Source of the DNA: Verrucomicrobiota bacterium
GTDB lineage: Bacteria; Verrucomicrobiota; Verrucomicrobiia; Verrucomicrobiales; Verrucomicrobiaceae
Length of the DNA: 64,000 nucleotides
Direction of reading: 5' to 3'
Assembly: GCA_009885695.1 (NCBI GenBank)
Contig: VFKE01000022.1
Span: 1 to 64,000 of the forward strand
The notes under the pieces are model-generated. The model was not told where the DNA came from. It did not search any database and saw only the letters and a program-made list of their open reading frames with translations. A program made the position numbers and the translations under genes. Shown in pieces: positions 18,168 through 28,927 of this stretch. Each line of letters begins with the position of its first letter. Position 1 is the stretch's first letter.

Positions 18168-19181
18168 TTACCCCGCCTTCACCTCGTCCCAGACCTTGGT
18201 GTATTTTTTGAGATCATCGCCGAGATCCTGGATGACTTCACTTTTCGCTTTCACGTCCGCGGGGATGGTGACGGCGGGATTGTTCAGGAATTCTTTCTCA
18301 ACCAGCTTCAGGCCCGCGCTGTTCGGGCAGAGGTAGCCGATATTCTGCATGTTCTCAGCTGACGCTTTTCCGTCGAGCAGAAAATTGATCAACTGATGGG
18401 CCAGCGCGGGATTGGGCGCGCCTTTGGGGATCACCATCTCGTCGCAGGAGGCGCTGACGCCTTCGTTGGGAATGATGACACCGACTTTCTTGTTGGTCTG
18501 CATCACCTGCCAGAGGTCACCGCTGTAACCGTGGACGAGGTTGAACTCGCCGCTATCTACGCCGGCTTTGTAACCTTCGTTGTCGAACTTGGCGATGTTC
18601 TTTTTCCACGCGATCAAGACATCACGCGCTGCGGCGAGTTGTTTGTCATCGCGCGTGTTCAGGCTGTAGCCCAGCGACTTGAGCGCCGCGCCGATGGTCT
18701 CGCGCATGTCATTGAGCAAGGTGACTCGTTTCTTCAAATCCGTTCTGGCAAATGTCTTCCAGCTAGGCTCGATGTCTTTTACCTTGTCCTTGCGATAGGC
18801 GATTACTGCATAACCAAAGGTGTAGGGGACGCTGTGTTTCATCGCGCTGTCGGCGAGCTTGCCGAGCACCTCAAACTCCACGTTCTTCAAGTTGGACAGT
18901 TGCGCGTGATCGAGCGGCTGAAGCATGTCCTGCTGCACCATGAGAGTGATGATGTAGCTCGACGGAAAGATCAGGTCATAGCCGGAGGCGCCGGCCTTGA
19001 GTCGGGCATACATGGCTTCGTTGGAATCAAAGGTGTCGATGGCCACCTTGCACTGGTGCTTCTTTTCAAACTGTTTCACGAGATCCGGGTTGATGTAATC
19101 GGCCCAGGTGAAGACGTGCAGCGTGTCCGCGGCAAATGCACCGGTGGTAAAAAGGGTCAAGAGGACGAGGAGTTGTTTCAT
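18168..19181 (-). CDS. potD: spermidine/putrescine ABC transporter substrate-binding protein
   Basis: signal peptide; LHVFTWADYINPDLVKQFEKK; operon with potA/B/C. Confidence 0.93.
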   Translation of the reverse strand: MKQLLVLLTLFTTGAFAADTLHVFTWADYINPDLVKQFEKKHQCKVAIDTFDSNEAMYARLKAGASGYDLIFPSSYIITLMVQQDMLQPLDHAQLSNLKNVEFEVLGKLADSAMKHSVPYTFGYAVIAYRKDKVKDIEPSWKTFARTDLKKRVTLLNDMRETIGAALKSLGYSLNTRDDKQLAAARDVLIAWKKNIAKFDNEGYKAGVDSGEFNLVHGYSGDLWQVMQTNKKVGVIIPNEGVSASCDEMVIPKGAPNPALAHQLINFLLDGKASAENMQNIGYLCPNSAGLKLVEKEFLNNPAVTIPADVKAKSEVIQDLGDDLKKYTKVWDEVKAG

Positions 19182-19957
19182 GGGGCTGTCTGTTTGCGGG
19201 TGAGTTTGAAGCTGAGGGTGACCACTGCAAAGGTCAGTGCCAGCAGGATGGTGGCCAGGGCATTGATGACGGGCATGTTCTGGCTGACTTTCATCATGCT
19301 GTAAACCCGGAGCGTCAGCGTGGTGGTGCCCGGGCCTTGCACAAAAAACGTGATGACGAAATCGTCAATCGAAAGCGTGAAGGCCAGCAGTCCGCCAGCG
19401 ATGATGCCCGGCGCCAGCAGTGGCAGCACTACGCGCCGCAGCGTCTGCCAGCGGCCCGCGCCGAGATCGCGAGCGGCATCCACCAGGGTAAAATCAAAAT
19501 CTTGCAACCGGCCCAGCACGACCATGGTGACATAGCTCAGGCAGAACGTCACATGGGCGATCCAGATGGTGGTGAAGCCGGTGGGCACGCCCAGAGCCAC
19601 AAAAAAGAGCAGCAGTGAGATGCCCATCAGGATGTCCGGCATCACAAGAGGAACCGTGAGCGTGCCCAGATGGATCTTTTGCAGGCGCGACTGAAAACGA
19701 TGCAGGGCAAAGGCCGCGAGCGTCCCCAGAACCATTGCCGTCAGAGAAGCCAGCGTCGCCAGCCCCAGAGAAGTCCAGAGGGCGGACCAGATGTCGTCGT
19801 TGTTCCAGAGTTTCTCATACCATTTGAGCGTGAAACCCTCCCAGCTGCCGCCGAAGCGGGAGGCATTGAAAGAGTTGATGACCAGCACCACGATGGGTGC
19901 GTAAAAGAACAGCAGGACTGCGGCGGTCACTAAAACTGGAAATCGCGAGCGCTTCAT
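19178..19957 (-). CDS. potC: spermidine/putrescine ABC transporter permease
   Basis: LFFYAPIVVLVINSFNASRFG...EAA loop DAARDLGAGRWQTLRRVVLP. Confidence 0.93.
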   Translation of the reverse strand: MKRSRFPVLVTAAVLLFFYAPIVVLVINSFNASRFGGSWEGFTLKWYEKLWNNDDIWSALWTSLGLATLASLTAMVLGTLAAFALHRFQSRLQKIHLGTLTVPLVMPDILMGISLLLFFVALGVPTGFTTIWIAHVTFCLSYVTMVVLGRLQDFDFTLVDAARDLGAGRWQTLRRVVLPLLAPGIIAGGLLAFTLSIDDFVITFFVQGPGTTTLTLRVYSMMKVSQNMPVINALATILLALTFAVVTLSFKLTRKQTAP

Positions 19958-20868
19958 GCTTGCAGTTCGCCTTTCAGGGCGTTGTCGAGTTTTTCAGACC
20001 GCCTGAAGGCAGAACTGCACAAGATGAGAAGCAGCAGCACGCAGAAGAGCAATGCTGCCGCCAGCGCACTCGCAAGCGGCAGATTGCGATCACCCTGCGC
20101 GCGTTGGGCAATCTTGTTTCCGATCATCTCGCTGTCGGTGCCGCCCACGATGTCCGGCACCACATACATCCCGATGGTGGCCACGAATACGATCAGTGCG
20201 GCTGCGCCGAGTCCGCGGCTGATTCCAGGGATGAAGACAGAACGGAATGCGCGAAAGCCCGAAGCACCCAGATCGCGCGCCGCATCCATCAGCGTGAAGT
20301 CAAATCGCTCCGCCGCAGCGTAGAGCGGCAGAATCGCGAAGGGAAGCTGCGTATAGACCATGATGAGCAGCACCGCGCCGCTGTTGTAAAGCAGGGTGGG
20401 AGATTCGTCGAACAGGCGTGTTGCATCAAGCAACTGGCTGACCAGTCCGTCGGATTGAAGCAGCGTCTTCCAGGCGAACACCCGGATCAGGAAATTTGTC
20501 CAGAACGGAATGATGATCAGCAGTAGGAGAAAGTTTCTCCAGCGCGGGGCTGCCCGGGCCATGGCGAAACTTACCGGCAAGGCGATCACCAGACAGATCA
20601 GCGTCGTGGTCCCGCTGATCCAGAAGGTGCGCCATAAAATCGGACGATACTGCGGATCCGCCAGCGCGCGGAGGTTGTCGAGCGTCCAGCCCGCCGACAC
20701 GCCGCCGGTGGCGTCTGCCGTTTTGAATGCCAGCAGAAATACGATCAACGCCGGAGCGACGAAAAAGACTGCAAGCCATCCCAGCGAAGGAAGCGTTAGG
20801 AGCCATTCGGCGCGGCGTGACGGAATGTTTTTGGCGGCAGACATCGCAGGACTGAGCGGCTGATTCAA
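19954..20868 (-). CDS. potB: spermidine/putrescine ABC transporter permease
   Basis: FWTNFLIRVFAWKTLL...DAARDLGASGFRAFRSVFIP. Confidence 0.93.
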   Translation of the reverse strand: MNQPLSPAMSAAKNIPSRRAEWLLTLPSLGWLAVFFVAPALIVFLLAFKTADATGGVSAGWTLDNLRALADPQYRPILWRTFWISGTTTLICLVIALPVSFAMARAAPRWRNFLLLLIIIPFWTNFLIRVFAWKTLLQSDGLVSQLLDATRLFDESPTLLYNSGAVLLIMVYTQLPFAILPLYAAAERFDFTLMDAARDLGASGFRAFRSVFIPGISRGLGAAALIVFVATIGMYVVPDIVGGTDSEMIGNKIAQRAQGDRNLPLASALAAALLFCVLLLLILCSSAFRRSEKLDNALKGELQA

Positions 20869-22013
20869 GGGATGACGACACTCTTGTCGTCATCAAGACA
20901 ATGATTTCCGGCGGCAGGAGTGCCGTCGTTCCGTGGCATGATGAGGACGCTGGCGGAATCTAGCCGGACGAGAACTCTGCTCCCCTTGGCGACACCGGCT
21001 GGCAGCATCTTTCGCGGCAGTTCTGCAGTCAGACTAATTCCGTTCATCCGCACGATGCACCGGGTGAGTGTTCCGAGCGGGATGATGTCATCGATCACGG
21101 CATCGCAGGTGTTGGTGCTGGTGGAAACGTCTGGTGACGGCTGCAGCAACTGAATGGCTTCGGGGCGGATGATGGCTTCGACGCAAGTCCCCACCGGGAG
21201 GTTCATCTGCTCAGCGGAAAACACTTTGCCGAAATCCGGCACGTCAATTTCACAGCCAGACCGCGAGCTGATGGCGGAGATTGTGCCCTGCAGAAAATTG
21301 GCATCACCTATGAAGCCGGCGACGAAGTGGCTGCGCGGCCGGTCATAAATCTCTGCGGGCGGACCGAGTTGCTCGATGTGACCGGCATTCATCACGGCGA
21401 TGCGGTCGCTCAAGCCCATGGCCTCGGTTTGATCGTGAGTCACATAGATGAACGTGATCCCCGCCGCCTCATGGATGGCGCGCAGTTCCGCGAGCATGTG
21501 CTGGCGGAGTTTGAGATCGAGCGCGGCCAGTGGTTCATCGAGTAGCAGCACCTGGGGTTTGTTGACGAGCGCTCGCGCAATGGCCACGCGCTGTTTTTGT
21601 CCACCGCTGAGCTGCGCGGGTTTCCTTTGCGCTTCACTGCGCAACCGGACCAGGTCGAGCATAGCGTCCACTTCGCGGGCGATGTCTTTTTTGTTCCGTC
21701 CGGCAACGCGCAGCCCGAAGGCGATGTTGTCCGCGACACTGAGATGAGGGAAGAGCGCGTAGTTTTGAAACACCGTGTTCACCGGGCGTGTCTCCGGCGG
21801 CAGATGGGTGATGTCATGGCCATCGAGGAGGATGCGTCCGCTGTCCGGCATTTCGAAACCGGCTGCAAGACGGAGCAAGGTGGTCTTGCCGCAGCCGCTG
21901 GGACCGAGCAACGAAAAGACTTCACCGCGCGCGATGTCGAGTGACACGTCATCCACGGCGCGCACGGCGCCGAAGGATTTGGTGACATTTTCGAAACTGA
22001 GAAAGCCTGGCAC
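20865..22013 (-). CDS. potA: spermidine/putrescine ABC transporter ATP-binding protein
   Basis: GPSGCGKTTLLRLAAGFE, LSGGQKQRVAIARAL, LLLDEPLAALD, C-terminal TOBE-like region. Confidence 0.95.
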   Translation of the reverse strand: MPGFLSFENVTKSFGAVRAVDDVSLDIARGEVFSLLGPSGCGKTTLLRLAAGFEMPDSGRILLDGHDITHLPPETRPVNTVFQNYALFPHLSVADNIAFGLRVAGRNKKDIAREVDAMLDLVRLRSEAQRKPAQLSGGQKQRVAIARALVNKPQVLLLDEPLAALDLKLRQHMLAELRAIHEAAGITFIYVTHDQTEAMGLSDRIAVMNAGHIEQLGPPAEIYDRPRSHFVAGFIGDANFLQGTISAISSRSGCEIDVPDFGKVFSAEQMNLPVGTCVEAIIRPEAIQLLQPSPDVSTSTNTCDAVIDDIIPLGTLTRCIVRMNGISLTAELPRKMLPAGVAKGSRVLVRLDSASVLIMPRNDGTPAAGNHCLDDDKSVVIP

Positions 22014-22108
22014 ACGCGGAGTTGAACACGCCTAAAGCCTCCGTTCAAGAGGCACATCATGCCGGTTGCAACAAAGCGTGTCGCAGGCTGGAAGCCAAAT
22101 CGTCAACC

Positions 22109-22197
22109 GTAGCCGCGTCTCGTGAGAGCGCGGGAAGAATCTCGTTCTTGCAATGGCGTGTCCTCCATTGTCATGCACTCTCACGAGATGCGGTCAC
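22109..22197. repeat. REPIN-like inverted repeat, GTAGCCGC-TCTCGTGAGAG class
   Basis: GTAGCCGCGTCTCGTGAGAGCGCGGGAAGAA ... TGCACTCTCACGAGATGCGGTCAC; left arm shared with 60413. Confidence 0.75.
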
Positions 22198-22221
22198 CAA
22201 GTTCTTGGATGGCTCCTACAG

Positions 22222-22782
22222 TCATTTTTCTGCGTTCGGTGCCACGAAGGACTCCATGCGTGCCACGAGCTTTTTAAGGTCGGTGTCCACGAGGAGCATC
22301 TTGTGATGTTGCGGTTTGAGGAGGCCACTTTGTTCCATTGATTCCATTAAAGTGATCAGGGCATCGTAGTATCCATCGACATTTAGCAGAGCGACAGGCT
22401 TCTGATGATAGCCCAACTGCAACCACGCCATCGCTTCGAACAACTCCTCGAGCGTGCCGTAACCGCCGGGCAACGCGAGAAAGCCGTCGGCGTGATCCAT
22501 CATGAGTTTCTTGCGCTCATGCATGGTCTCGACCTCGAATAATTGCGTGAGCCCGCGATGCTCCTTTTCCAGTGTGACGAGGTTTTTCGGAATCACTCCG
22601 ATGACTTCGCCTCCGCCTGCCAAGGCTGCGTCCGCGACCATGCCCATGAGCCCGACGCTTCCGCCGCCGTAAACAATTCCGATGCCGCGTTGTGCGCAGA
22701 GATTTCCAACGGACTCCGCTGCGTCATGAAACGCGGGATTGTTGCCTGAACTGGAGCCGCAGTAGATGCAAATGTGTCGCAT
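22222..22782 (-). CDS. LOG family (TIGR00730) nucleotide 5'-monophosphate phosphoribohydrolase-like protein
   Basis: ICIYCGSSSGNNPAF, GGGSVGLMG, PGGYGTLEELFE. Confidence 0.94.
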   Translation of the reverse strand: MRHICIYCGSSSGNNPAFHDAAESVGNLCAQRGIGIVYGGGSVGLMGMVADAALAGGGEVIGVIPKNLVTLEKEHRGLTQLFEVETMHERKKLMMDHADGFLALPGGYGTLEELFEAMAWLQLGYHQKPVALLNVDGYYDALITLMESMEQSGLLKPQHHKMLLVDTDLKKLVARMESFVAPNAEK

Positions 22783-22972
22783 AAATTCAAGTGGCGGTGT
22801 CAATGCAATTTCACAAGAAAAATCTTAGAGTACTGGAGACTCACTTTTTCATGTTTTTTCCCTAGATTTCAAGTCACGTGACTCGCATCATCCACATGAG
22901 TATTCTGATGCCGCGAGCTATTCGGGCCGAACCGGAAAGCGGGGCATCAGTGCCATCTGCCATCGTCTTCCC

Positions 22973-25900
22973 ATGAAAAAGTCATCGCTTCTAGCTGTCC
23001 TGAGCCTCCTCCTTGCGAGCCGCGTGCCCGCTGCCGAACTGATCATCACCCCGGAAACCATCACTCCTTCCTCGACCCTCGAACTCCGGTTTGAGACTCC
23101 CATGATCGACAAGGACCGGGTCGGGTCGGTGGAGAAGGAGTCGCCGCTGGTTGGCGATCCAGCCATTACCGGCGAGTTCAAGTGGACCAGCACCCGGAGC
23201 GGTCAGTTCCGTTTCACCCAGCCCCCTGCCTTTGCCACGACCTATAAGTTCCAGCTTCGCGCGGGCTTGAAAGACGCGTCGGGCAAGGAGGTCGAGGCCG
23301 AGAAGTTTGACAAATCCAAAACGGAAGGGTTCCGCATGGTTACCCAGTCGCGCGACTATCCCTATTCTCATTCTTACGGGCAGGCTGGCATCCAGCAGCG
23401 GGTGCCTCGCTATCTACTTCAGTTTTCGGATGCTGTGGATGCTTCGGCTGCTGCCGATCAGATGAGTTTTGTCAGCAAGGCTGGCACCCGGGTGGCGGCG
23501 AAGGCGCGGCTGGCGACAGGCAAGGACTTTCGCCGTCGTTATGTGCAGTATGCTCCGACCTGGGACGAGCTGGCCACTGGTGGCAAAATCCAGCCCAAAC
23601 CTGAAGACATGCGGCCCAACGCTTTGATCGTTGAGAGCCAGGAGCCGCTAACAGTTGGCGAGAGTTGGACACTCCTGGTGCCGAAGTCATTTACCAATCT
23701 GGCCAAGAAGGCTACGATGGACGAGGAAAAGCTTCTGGTGTGGGGCAACGTCGTCAAATTGGAAGTCAAGCACGCGGTTGAAGCGACACATTTTGATCGG
23801 CCGCATTCCATCGAGGTTCATTTTAACAAGTCTGTCGTCTGTGCGCCAGAGGCCGCCGGGGATGACGCGCATTTCCGCCCCTTCATCAAGGTGGAACCCG
23901 CGCCACCGGGGTTGAAAATCATCTCAGCTTACGGCGGAAACACGATTCAAGACGAAAAGGGCGGCGAGCACCGTTACTCGAACTCGGTCAGGCTCGAAGG
24001 CAAGTTCGCGTTGGAAACCGAATACACCGTCACCGTCTCTCATGAAATTCCGGCTGCTGATGAAATCGGGATGGTAGCAGGCTTCTCCAAAGCACACGTG
24101 TTCCACGCCAGCAACGCCTACGTCTCGACTTCCGCTTTCCAAAACACCCAGCTTTCGAGCGGGAGCGGCCTCTTCGACATCTATGCTGCCAACTATAAGA
24201 ATCTGCGTGTTCGAGTGAAGCAGCTCAACGACGGCGACCTGATCCAGGCGCGGATGCTCTATCAGAAAACTTACAATACTTGGGATGACGGCAAGGGGAA
24301 GAACATAACAAAGTTTGAGTCCGCACCCTTCGAAGATTTCCCCGGCAAAGTCGTTTTTGACAAGACCTACGCCAATCAAAAGCCGCTGGAAAAGGCTACG
24401 CTGATCAATCTCAAATGGAGCGAGGTGCTCGGCCAGACTCCGGCCGCGCCTGTGTTCGTCGAGATCGAAGGCTCGCCGCAGGAAGGCGCGCCCAGCGGCA
24501 TCATCTTCAACCGGTCGATTGTCGAGTTCACTGACATTGGCCTCATGGTGAAAAATTCGGGTGTGGAGACCATGGCTTATGCCTTCTCCCTGCGCACGGG
24601 TGCGCCGCTGCCGGATACGCAGGTCACTTTTACGGACAACGAACGCGGCTATCTCGGCTCAGTTCCCACCAACGACAAGGGCATCGCCACCCTGAGTGCG
24701 AAAGGCTCGAAGGGCTGGGCGCTGGCGAAGCGCGGCGCGGATTGTGCGGCGCTGGATTTTGGTGACGGTTACGGCGGCATTTCGCTCTGGCGTCATGGCG
24801 TGCAAAATTATGCGTATGACTCGCCGTGGAAACGGCAGACGCAGACTTTCATCTTCTCCGATCGCCCCGTCTATAAGCCGGGCGACACGGCGCACGTTAA
24901 GGCCATCGCCCGCCTGCGGAGCGGCGATGATTTTTCTCTCGGCATGAGACCGCTCAAGGCGAAGCTGATCGTGAGCGATCCGCGTGGTCGCAACATTCTG
25001 ACGAAGCCGATCACGTTTTCCGCGAACGGAACCTGGAACGATGACGTTAGATTCCCCGAGACCTTGACCGGCTGGTATTCCCTGCAAATTGCATATCCAA
25101 AAAAGGAGTCAGATGGCGCTGAGGAAACCGATGGTGCGGAGGAGTCCGATGAATACAACCGCTACGGCGGGGCCAGTCTCAGTCTCCGGGTGGACGACTA
25201 CAAGCCGAACACGTTTGAGGTCGCGCTCGACGGTGCGAAGCACAAGTTGGAGCGTGATCGCATCACGGTGCCGCTGCGCGCACGTTATTATATGGGCAAG
25301 GCACTGTCACAGGCGAAGACAACATGGAGTGCCAGCCTTCAGCAGAACTTCCAGGCGCCAGCGGACTTCGCGGAGTTTTCATTTGGCGATGTCGAGAGCA
25401 GGTGGCACTACGGGGAGGATCGCGACGAGGAGACAGCCGCTGAAGAAGAGCCCGAGAAGCAGTGGGGGGCCAATGGCATCATGGAACTTGCTGAAGACGG
25501 CACAGCGAGCATCGAACTGCCGCTTCCACCGCCCCACAAGGAAGCGCTGCCGCAGACGATCATGGTGTATGCCGACGTGACCGACGTGAACCAGCAGACG
25601 ATTTCCGCCAGCACTGAATTTCAAATACCTGGCGCTGACTTCCTCGTCGGAGTGAAGAAGAACAAATGGTATGGCAATGTTGGGAAGGTGTTCGACTTTG
25701 ATTTCACTTCCATCACGCCCGAAGGAAAACCCTTCCAGGCACCGGTGCCGGTCGATGTGAAGATCGAGCGCCAGGAATGGAACACCGTGCGTGTGCAGGC
25801 TGCAGGCGGCGATGTCACCACGAAGAATCAGGTGACGATGACCCAGGAATTGAAGACCACGCTTCAAGTCGAGGGCGCAAAAGGCGTGACCAAGGCGCTG

Positions 25901-28831
25901 ACGGTGTTTCAGTTCACGCCGAAAAAAGGTGGTACTTATTTCCTCACCGCGACGGCGAAGGATGCCAAGGGGTTGAACGTCATCACGCGGGTGCCATTTT
26001 ACGTCCTCGGCGGCGACGGCTATCCGTGGTCTTGGGAAGATGGAGAAAAAATCACGCTCCAGCCGGACAAGACAACCGCCAAACCCGGCGAGGAAGTCAC
26101 GATCGTGGTGAAGTCCCCGATCTCAGGCACCGCGCTGGTCACCGTGGAACGCAACCGCGTGCATCGCTCATTCCTCGCAACCATCACGCCGGAGAATCCC
26201 GTGGTGAAAGTCCCCATCACCGATGAAGATTCGCCCAACGCCTTCATCTCAGTCATGGTCATCCGTGGCGCGGCGGACAGCCCGCAGGCTGAGAAGATGC
26301 CTGAATACAAGCTGGGTTACTGCGAGATCATCGTGCCCTCCGTGGCGAAGAAACTCTTCGTGGAGGCCAAACCGACCCAGTCAATTGTGCGGCCCGGCGA
26401 GGAACTCACCGTGAATGCGACTGTAAAAGACAACAAGGGAACCCCGGTCGCCGGCAGCGAAGTCACGCTCTATGCCGTGGATGAAGGTGTGCTCAGCCTG
26501 ATGTCTTACGAGACGCCGATGCCCTTCGCCTTTTTCCATGCCTCTATGGGGCTGGCTGTCAGAACGTTCACCACGCTCAGTAGTCTCCTGGCCGAGGACA
26601 TGGACAAGCGCGACCGCGGCAACAAAGGCATCATCGTCGGCGGCGGCGGGGAGGAAGGCGGCGCGGATGCAGCCATGCGGAAAAACTTTGTCGCCACGGC
26701 AACATGGAACGCATCGCTCATCACCGACAAGGATGGCCGCGTCAGCACCACATTCAAGGTGCCCGACAGCCTGACGCGCTACCGCATCATGGCCATCGCC
26801 GTGAAGGATGCCGACCGCTTCGGTACTGGTGAATCTTCTTTCACCGTGAACAAGCCGCTGATGGTGGAACCCGTCGTGCCGCGTTTCGCCCACGTCGGTG
26901 ATGAAATCCTCATCAAGGCCGTGCTCCATAACACCACCGCGTTCAGCGGCGAAGTCGAAGTCGAACTGAAGCTGGACGACACCGCGACACTCATCAGTGA
27001 GGAGCGACCTTATGCCCTGGTCGCGATGCTGAAGAACCGCACCATGACCAACGACGGCAAGCTCGACCGCCGCAGCATCACGCTCAAGGCTGGTGAGACC
27101 ACGGCGCTGGCGTTCCCGGTGAAGTTCGTCAAAGCTGGCACCTGCGCCTGGCAGTGGCGCGCGCGCACCGTGAAGTGGAGCGATGCCAAAGAGCTGGCCG
27201 ACGCGGTAGAGAGCAAGTTCGAAGTCACCCAGTCCGCGCCTGCATTGCGTGAAGTGCATTACTTTGAACTCACCAGTGCCAAGTCGAATGAAAGCCTCCT
27301 CAAAGGCATCAATCCTCAACTCCTCGAAAGCGACGGCACACTGCGGCTCGATTTCAACCGCAGCCGGCTCGGTGAAGCGCGCGATGCCCTGGAGCATTTG
27401 CTGCATTACCCTTATGGCTGTGTCGAACAAACCACCAGCAGCACATTGCCCTGGCTCGCGCTGGCGAAATATGAACCGATGTTCCCCGACCTCCTGCAGC
27501 AGGACAAGGTGCGCAACGCCATCACTCGCGGGGCTGACCGCCTGCTCACGATGCAGACCGACGAAGGCGGCCTTTCCTACTGGCCGGACGGCGAGAAGCC
27601 CTTGCTCTGGGCTTCTGCCTATGGCGGCTATGGCTTGATCAAGGCGAAGGAATGGGGCGCATCGGTGCCGCAGGAAGCGGTGGATAAACTCACCACCTGG
27701 ATATCGAGACAACTGCGCGAATTGAAGCTTGCGGATACCAAGGAGACCTCCAATCTCTGTGACTCCGCGCTCGCGCTTTACATGCTGGCGAAGGCGGGCA
27801 AGCCGGAACCTTCCTATCAGACAGTGCTCTATCAGCGCCGGGATGATCTTCCGGAAATGTCCCGCCTCTTCCTCGCGATGGCCATGTGCCTGACGAATAC
27901 GCCGGAGAAGCAGATCACTGAACTGCTCAAACCAGCAAAAGGCACCAGGCAATGGGATCAATACTGGCTGGGCGACAAGACCGCTGCCGGCTTGCGCATG
28001 ATCGTCTGCGCGCATCTCGGTCTGACGGATGAAGGAAATAAATACGCCAGTGAAGTGCTCGCGCGTCGCAATGGCCAGGGACACTGGGGCACGACGTTTT
28101 CAAACTCCTGGTTGCTGCTTGGCCTTGCCGCCGGTGAGAAAGCGCCGAAGGATGCCAAGCCGATCAGCTTCGAAGTCGCCTGGGGCGACAAGAAGAGCGA
28201 CCTCACGCTGGCTGACACGATGAGCACCACCAGTTCGATCTATGAGTTCGATAGCAAGCTGGGTGCGAAGACTCTGCGTGCCACCGTGCCCGCCGGCCAG
28301 ACGGTGCGGGGACGCGTCGAACTGAAAGCCTGGCCGGATCTCAAGACATTCCAGTCTGTGCAGAAGGGTTTTGGCATCAAGCGCCGCTATGAGCGTCTCA
28401 CTCCGACGGGCGCGCTGGAGGAGTCGAAGAACCTCCGCGTTGGCGATCTCATTGTGGTCACGCTCGACATCAAGGTGCTCAAGGGCAACCGCTACCTTGC
28501 CGTCGAAGATCCGCTACCCAGTGTGTTCGAGCCGGTAAATCCGGAGTTCGCCACGCAGAACCAGCGCCAGGATGCCAAGGCTCAGGACAACGCCTGGTAT
28601 TGCGACTATCGCGAACTGCGCAATGACAAGGCCTTGTTCTTCACGGATGACTGGAGCCAGCTTGGAACCTTCGAGTTGAAATACCTCGCCCGCGTCATCG
28701 CCGAGGGCGATGTCATCGCGCCGCCCGCGCGCATCGAAGCCATGTATCAGCCCGATCAATACGGTCTCAGCGACATCACCCGCGTGCAGACCCTGCCGAT
28801 GACCAATGGCGGAAACGTGGCGGAGAAGTAA
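22973..28831 (+). CDS. bacterial alpha-2-macroglobulin family protein with thioester motif
   Basis: 1952 aa; signal peptide; MG domains (RPVYKPGDTAHVKAI), VPDSLTRYRIMAIAV, thioester YPYGCVEQTTS at about 27416-27430. Confidence 0.94.
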   Translation: MKKSSLLAVLSLLLASRVPAAELIITPETITPSSTLELRFETPMIDKDRVGSVEKESPLVGDPAITGEFKWTSTRSGQFRFTQPPAFATTYKFQLRAGLKDASGKEVEAEKFDKSKTEGFRMVTQSRDYPYSHSYGQAGIQQRVPRYLLQFSDAVDASAAADQMSFVSKAGTRVAAKARLATGKDFRRRYVQYAPTWDELATGGKIQPKPEDMRPNALIVESQEPLTVGESWTLLVPKSFTNLAKKATMDEEKLLVWGNVVKLEVKHAVEATHFDRPHSIEVHFNKSVVCAPEAAGDDAHFRPFIKVEPAPPGLKIISAYGGNTIQDEKGGEHRYSNSVRLEGKFALETEYTVTVSHEIPAADEIGMVAGFSKAHVFHASNAYVSTSAFQNTQLSSGSGLFDIYAANYKNLRVRVKQLNDGDLIQARMLYQKTYNTWDDGKGKNITKFESAPFEDFPGKVVFDKTYANQKPLEKATLINLKWSEVLGQTPAAPVFVEIEGSPQEGAPSGIIFNRSIVEFTDIGLMVKNSGVETMAYAFSLRTGAPLPDTQVTFTDNERGYLGSVPTNDKGIATLSAKGSKGWALAKRGADCAALDFGDGYGGISLWRHGVQNYAYDSPWKRQTQTFIFSDRPVYKPGDTAHVKAIARLRSGDDFSLGMRPLKAKLIVSDPRGRNILTKPITFSANGTWNDDVRFPETLTGWYSLQIAYPKKESDGAEETDGAEESDEYNRYGGASLSLRVDDYKPNTFEVALDGAKHKLERDRITVPLRARYYMGKALSQAKTTWSASLQQNFQAPADFAEFSFGDVESRWHYGEDRDEETAAEEEPEKQWGANGIMELAEDGTASIELPLPPPHKEALPQTIMVYADVTDVNQQTISASTEFQIPGADFLVGVKKNKWYGNVGKVFDFDFTSITPEGKPFQAPVPVDVKIERQEWNTVRVQAAGGDVTTKNQVTMTQELKTTLQVEGAKGVTKALTVFQFTPKKGGTYFLTATAKDAKGLNVITRVPFYVLGGDGYPWSWEDGEKITLQPDKTTAKPGEEVTIVVKSPISGTALVTVERNRVHRSFLATITPENPVVKVPITDEDSPNAFISVMVIRGAADSPQAEKMPEYKLGYCEIIVPSVAKKLFVEAKPTQSIVRPGEELTVNATVKDNKGTPVAGSEVTLYAVDEGVLSLMSYETPMPFAFFHASMGLAVRTFTTLSSLLAEDMDKRDRGNKGIIVGGGGEEGGADAAMRKNFVATATWNASLITDKDGRVSTTFKVPDSLTRYRIMAIAVKDADRFGTGESSFTVNKPLMVEPVVPRFAHVGDEILIKAVLHNTTAFSGEVEVELKLDDTATLISEERPYALVAMLKNRTMTNDGKLDRRSITLKAGETTALAFPVKFVKAGTCAWQWRARTVKWSDAKELADAVESKFEVTQSAPALREVHYFELTSAKSNESLLKGINPQLLESDGTLRLDFNRSRLGEARDALEHLLHYPYGCVEQTTSSTLPWLALAKYEPMFPDLLQQDKVRNAITRGADRLLTMQTDEGGLSYWPDGEKPLLWASAYGGYGLIKAKEWGASVPQEAVDKLTTWISRQLRELKLADTKETSNLCDSALALYMLAKAGKPEPSYQTVLYQRRDDLPEMSRLFLAMAMCLTNTPEKQITELLKPAKGTRQWDQYWLGDKTAAGLRMIVCAHLGLTDEGNKYASEVLARRNGQGHWGTTFSNSWLLLGLAAGEKAPKDAKPISFEVAWGDKKSDLTLADTMSTTSSIYEFDSKLGAKTLRATVPAGQTVRGRVELKAWPDLKTFQSVQKGFGIKRRYERLTPTGALEESKNLRVGDLIVVTLDIKVLKGNRYLAVEDPLPSVFEPVNPEFATQNQRQDAKAQDNAWYCDYRELRNDKALFFTDDWSQLGTFELKYLARVIAEGDVIAPPARIEAMYQPDQYGLSDITRVQTLPMTNGGNVAEK

Positions 28832-28840
28832 CCCTCGAAT

Positions 28841-28927
28841 GTAGCAGCCGACGTGAGGAGGCTCTAATAATGTTTGCCTGCGCAATGATAAACTTCCAGA
28901 TATGAGCTTTTTCACGTCGGCTGCTAC
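28841..28927. repeat. REPIN-like inverted repeat, GTAGCAGCCGACGTGAG class, overlapping the PBP1C start
   Basis: GTAGCAGCCGACGTGAG (28841-28857) vs TTCACGTCGGCTGCTAC (28911-28927), 16/17 complementarity. Confidence 0.85.

Noticed and set aside
26381-28084. 567-aa minus-strand ORF
   Set aside because: Antisense inside the alpha-2-macroglobulin gene; no recognisable domain.
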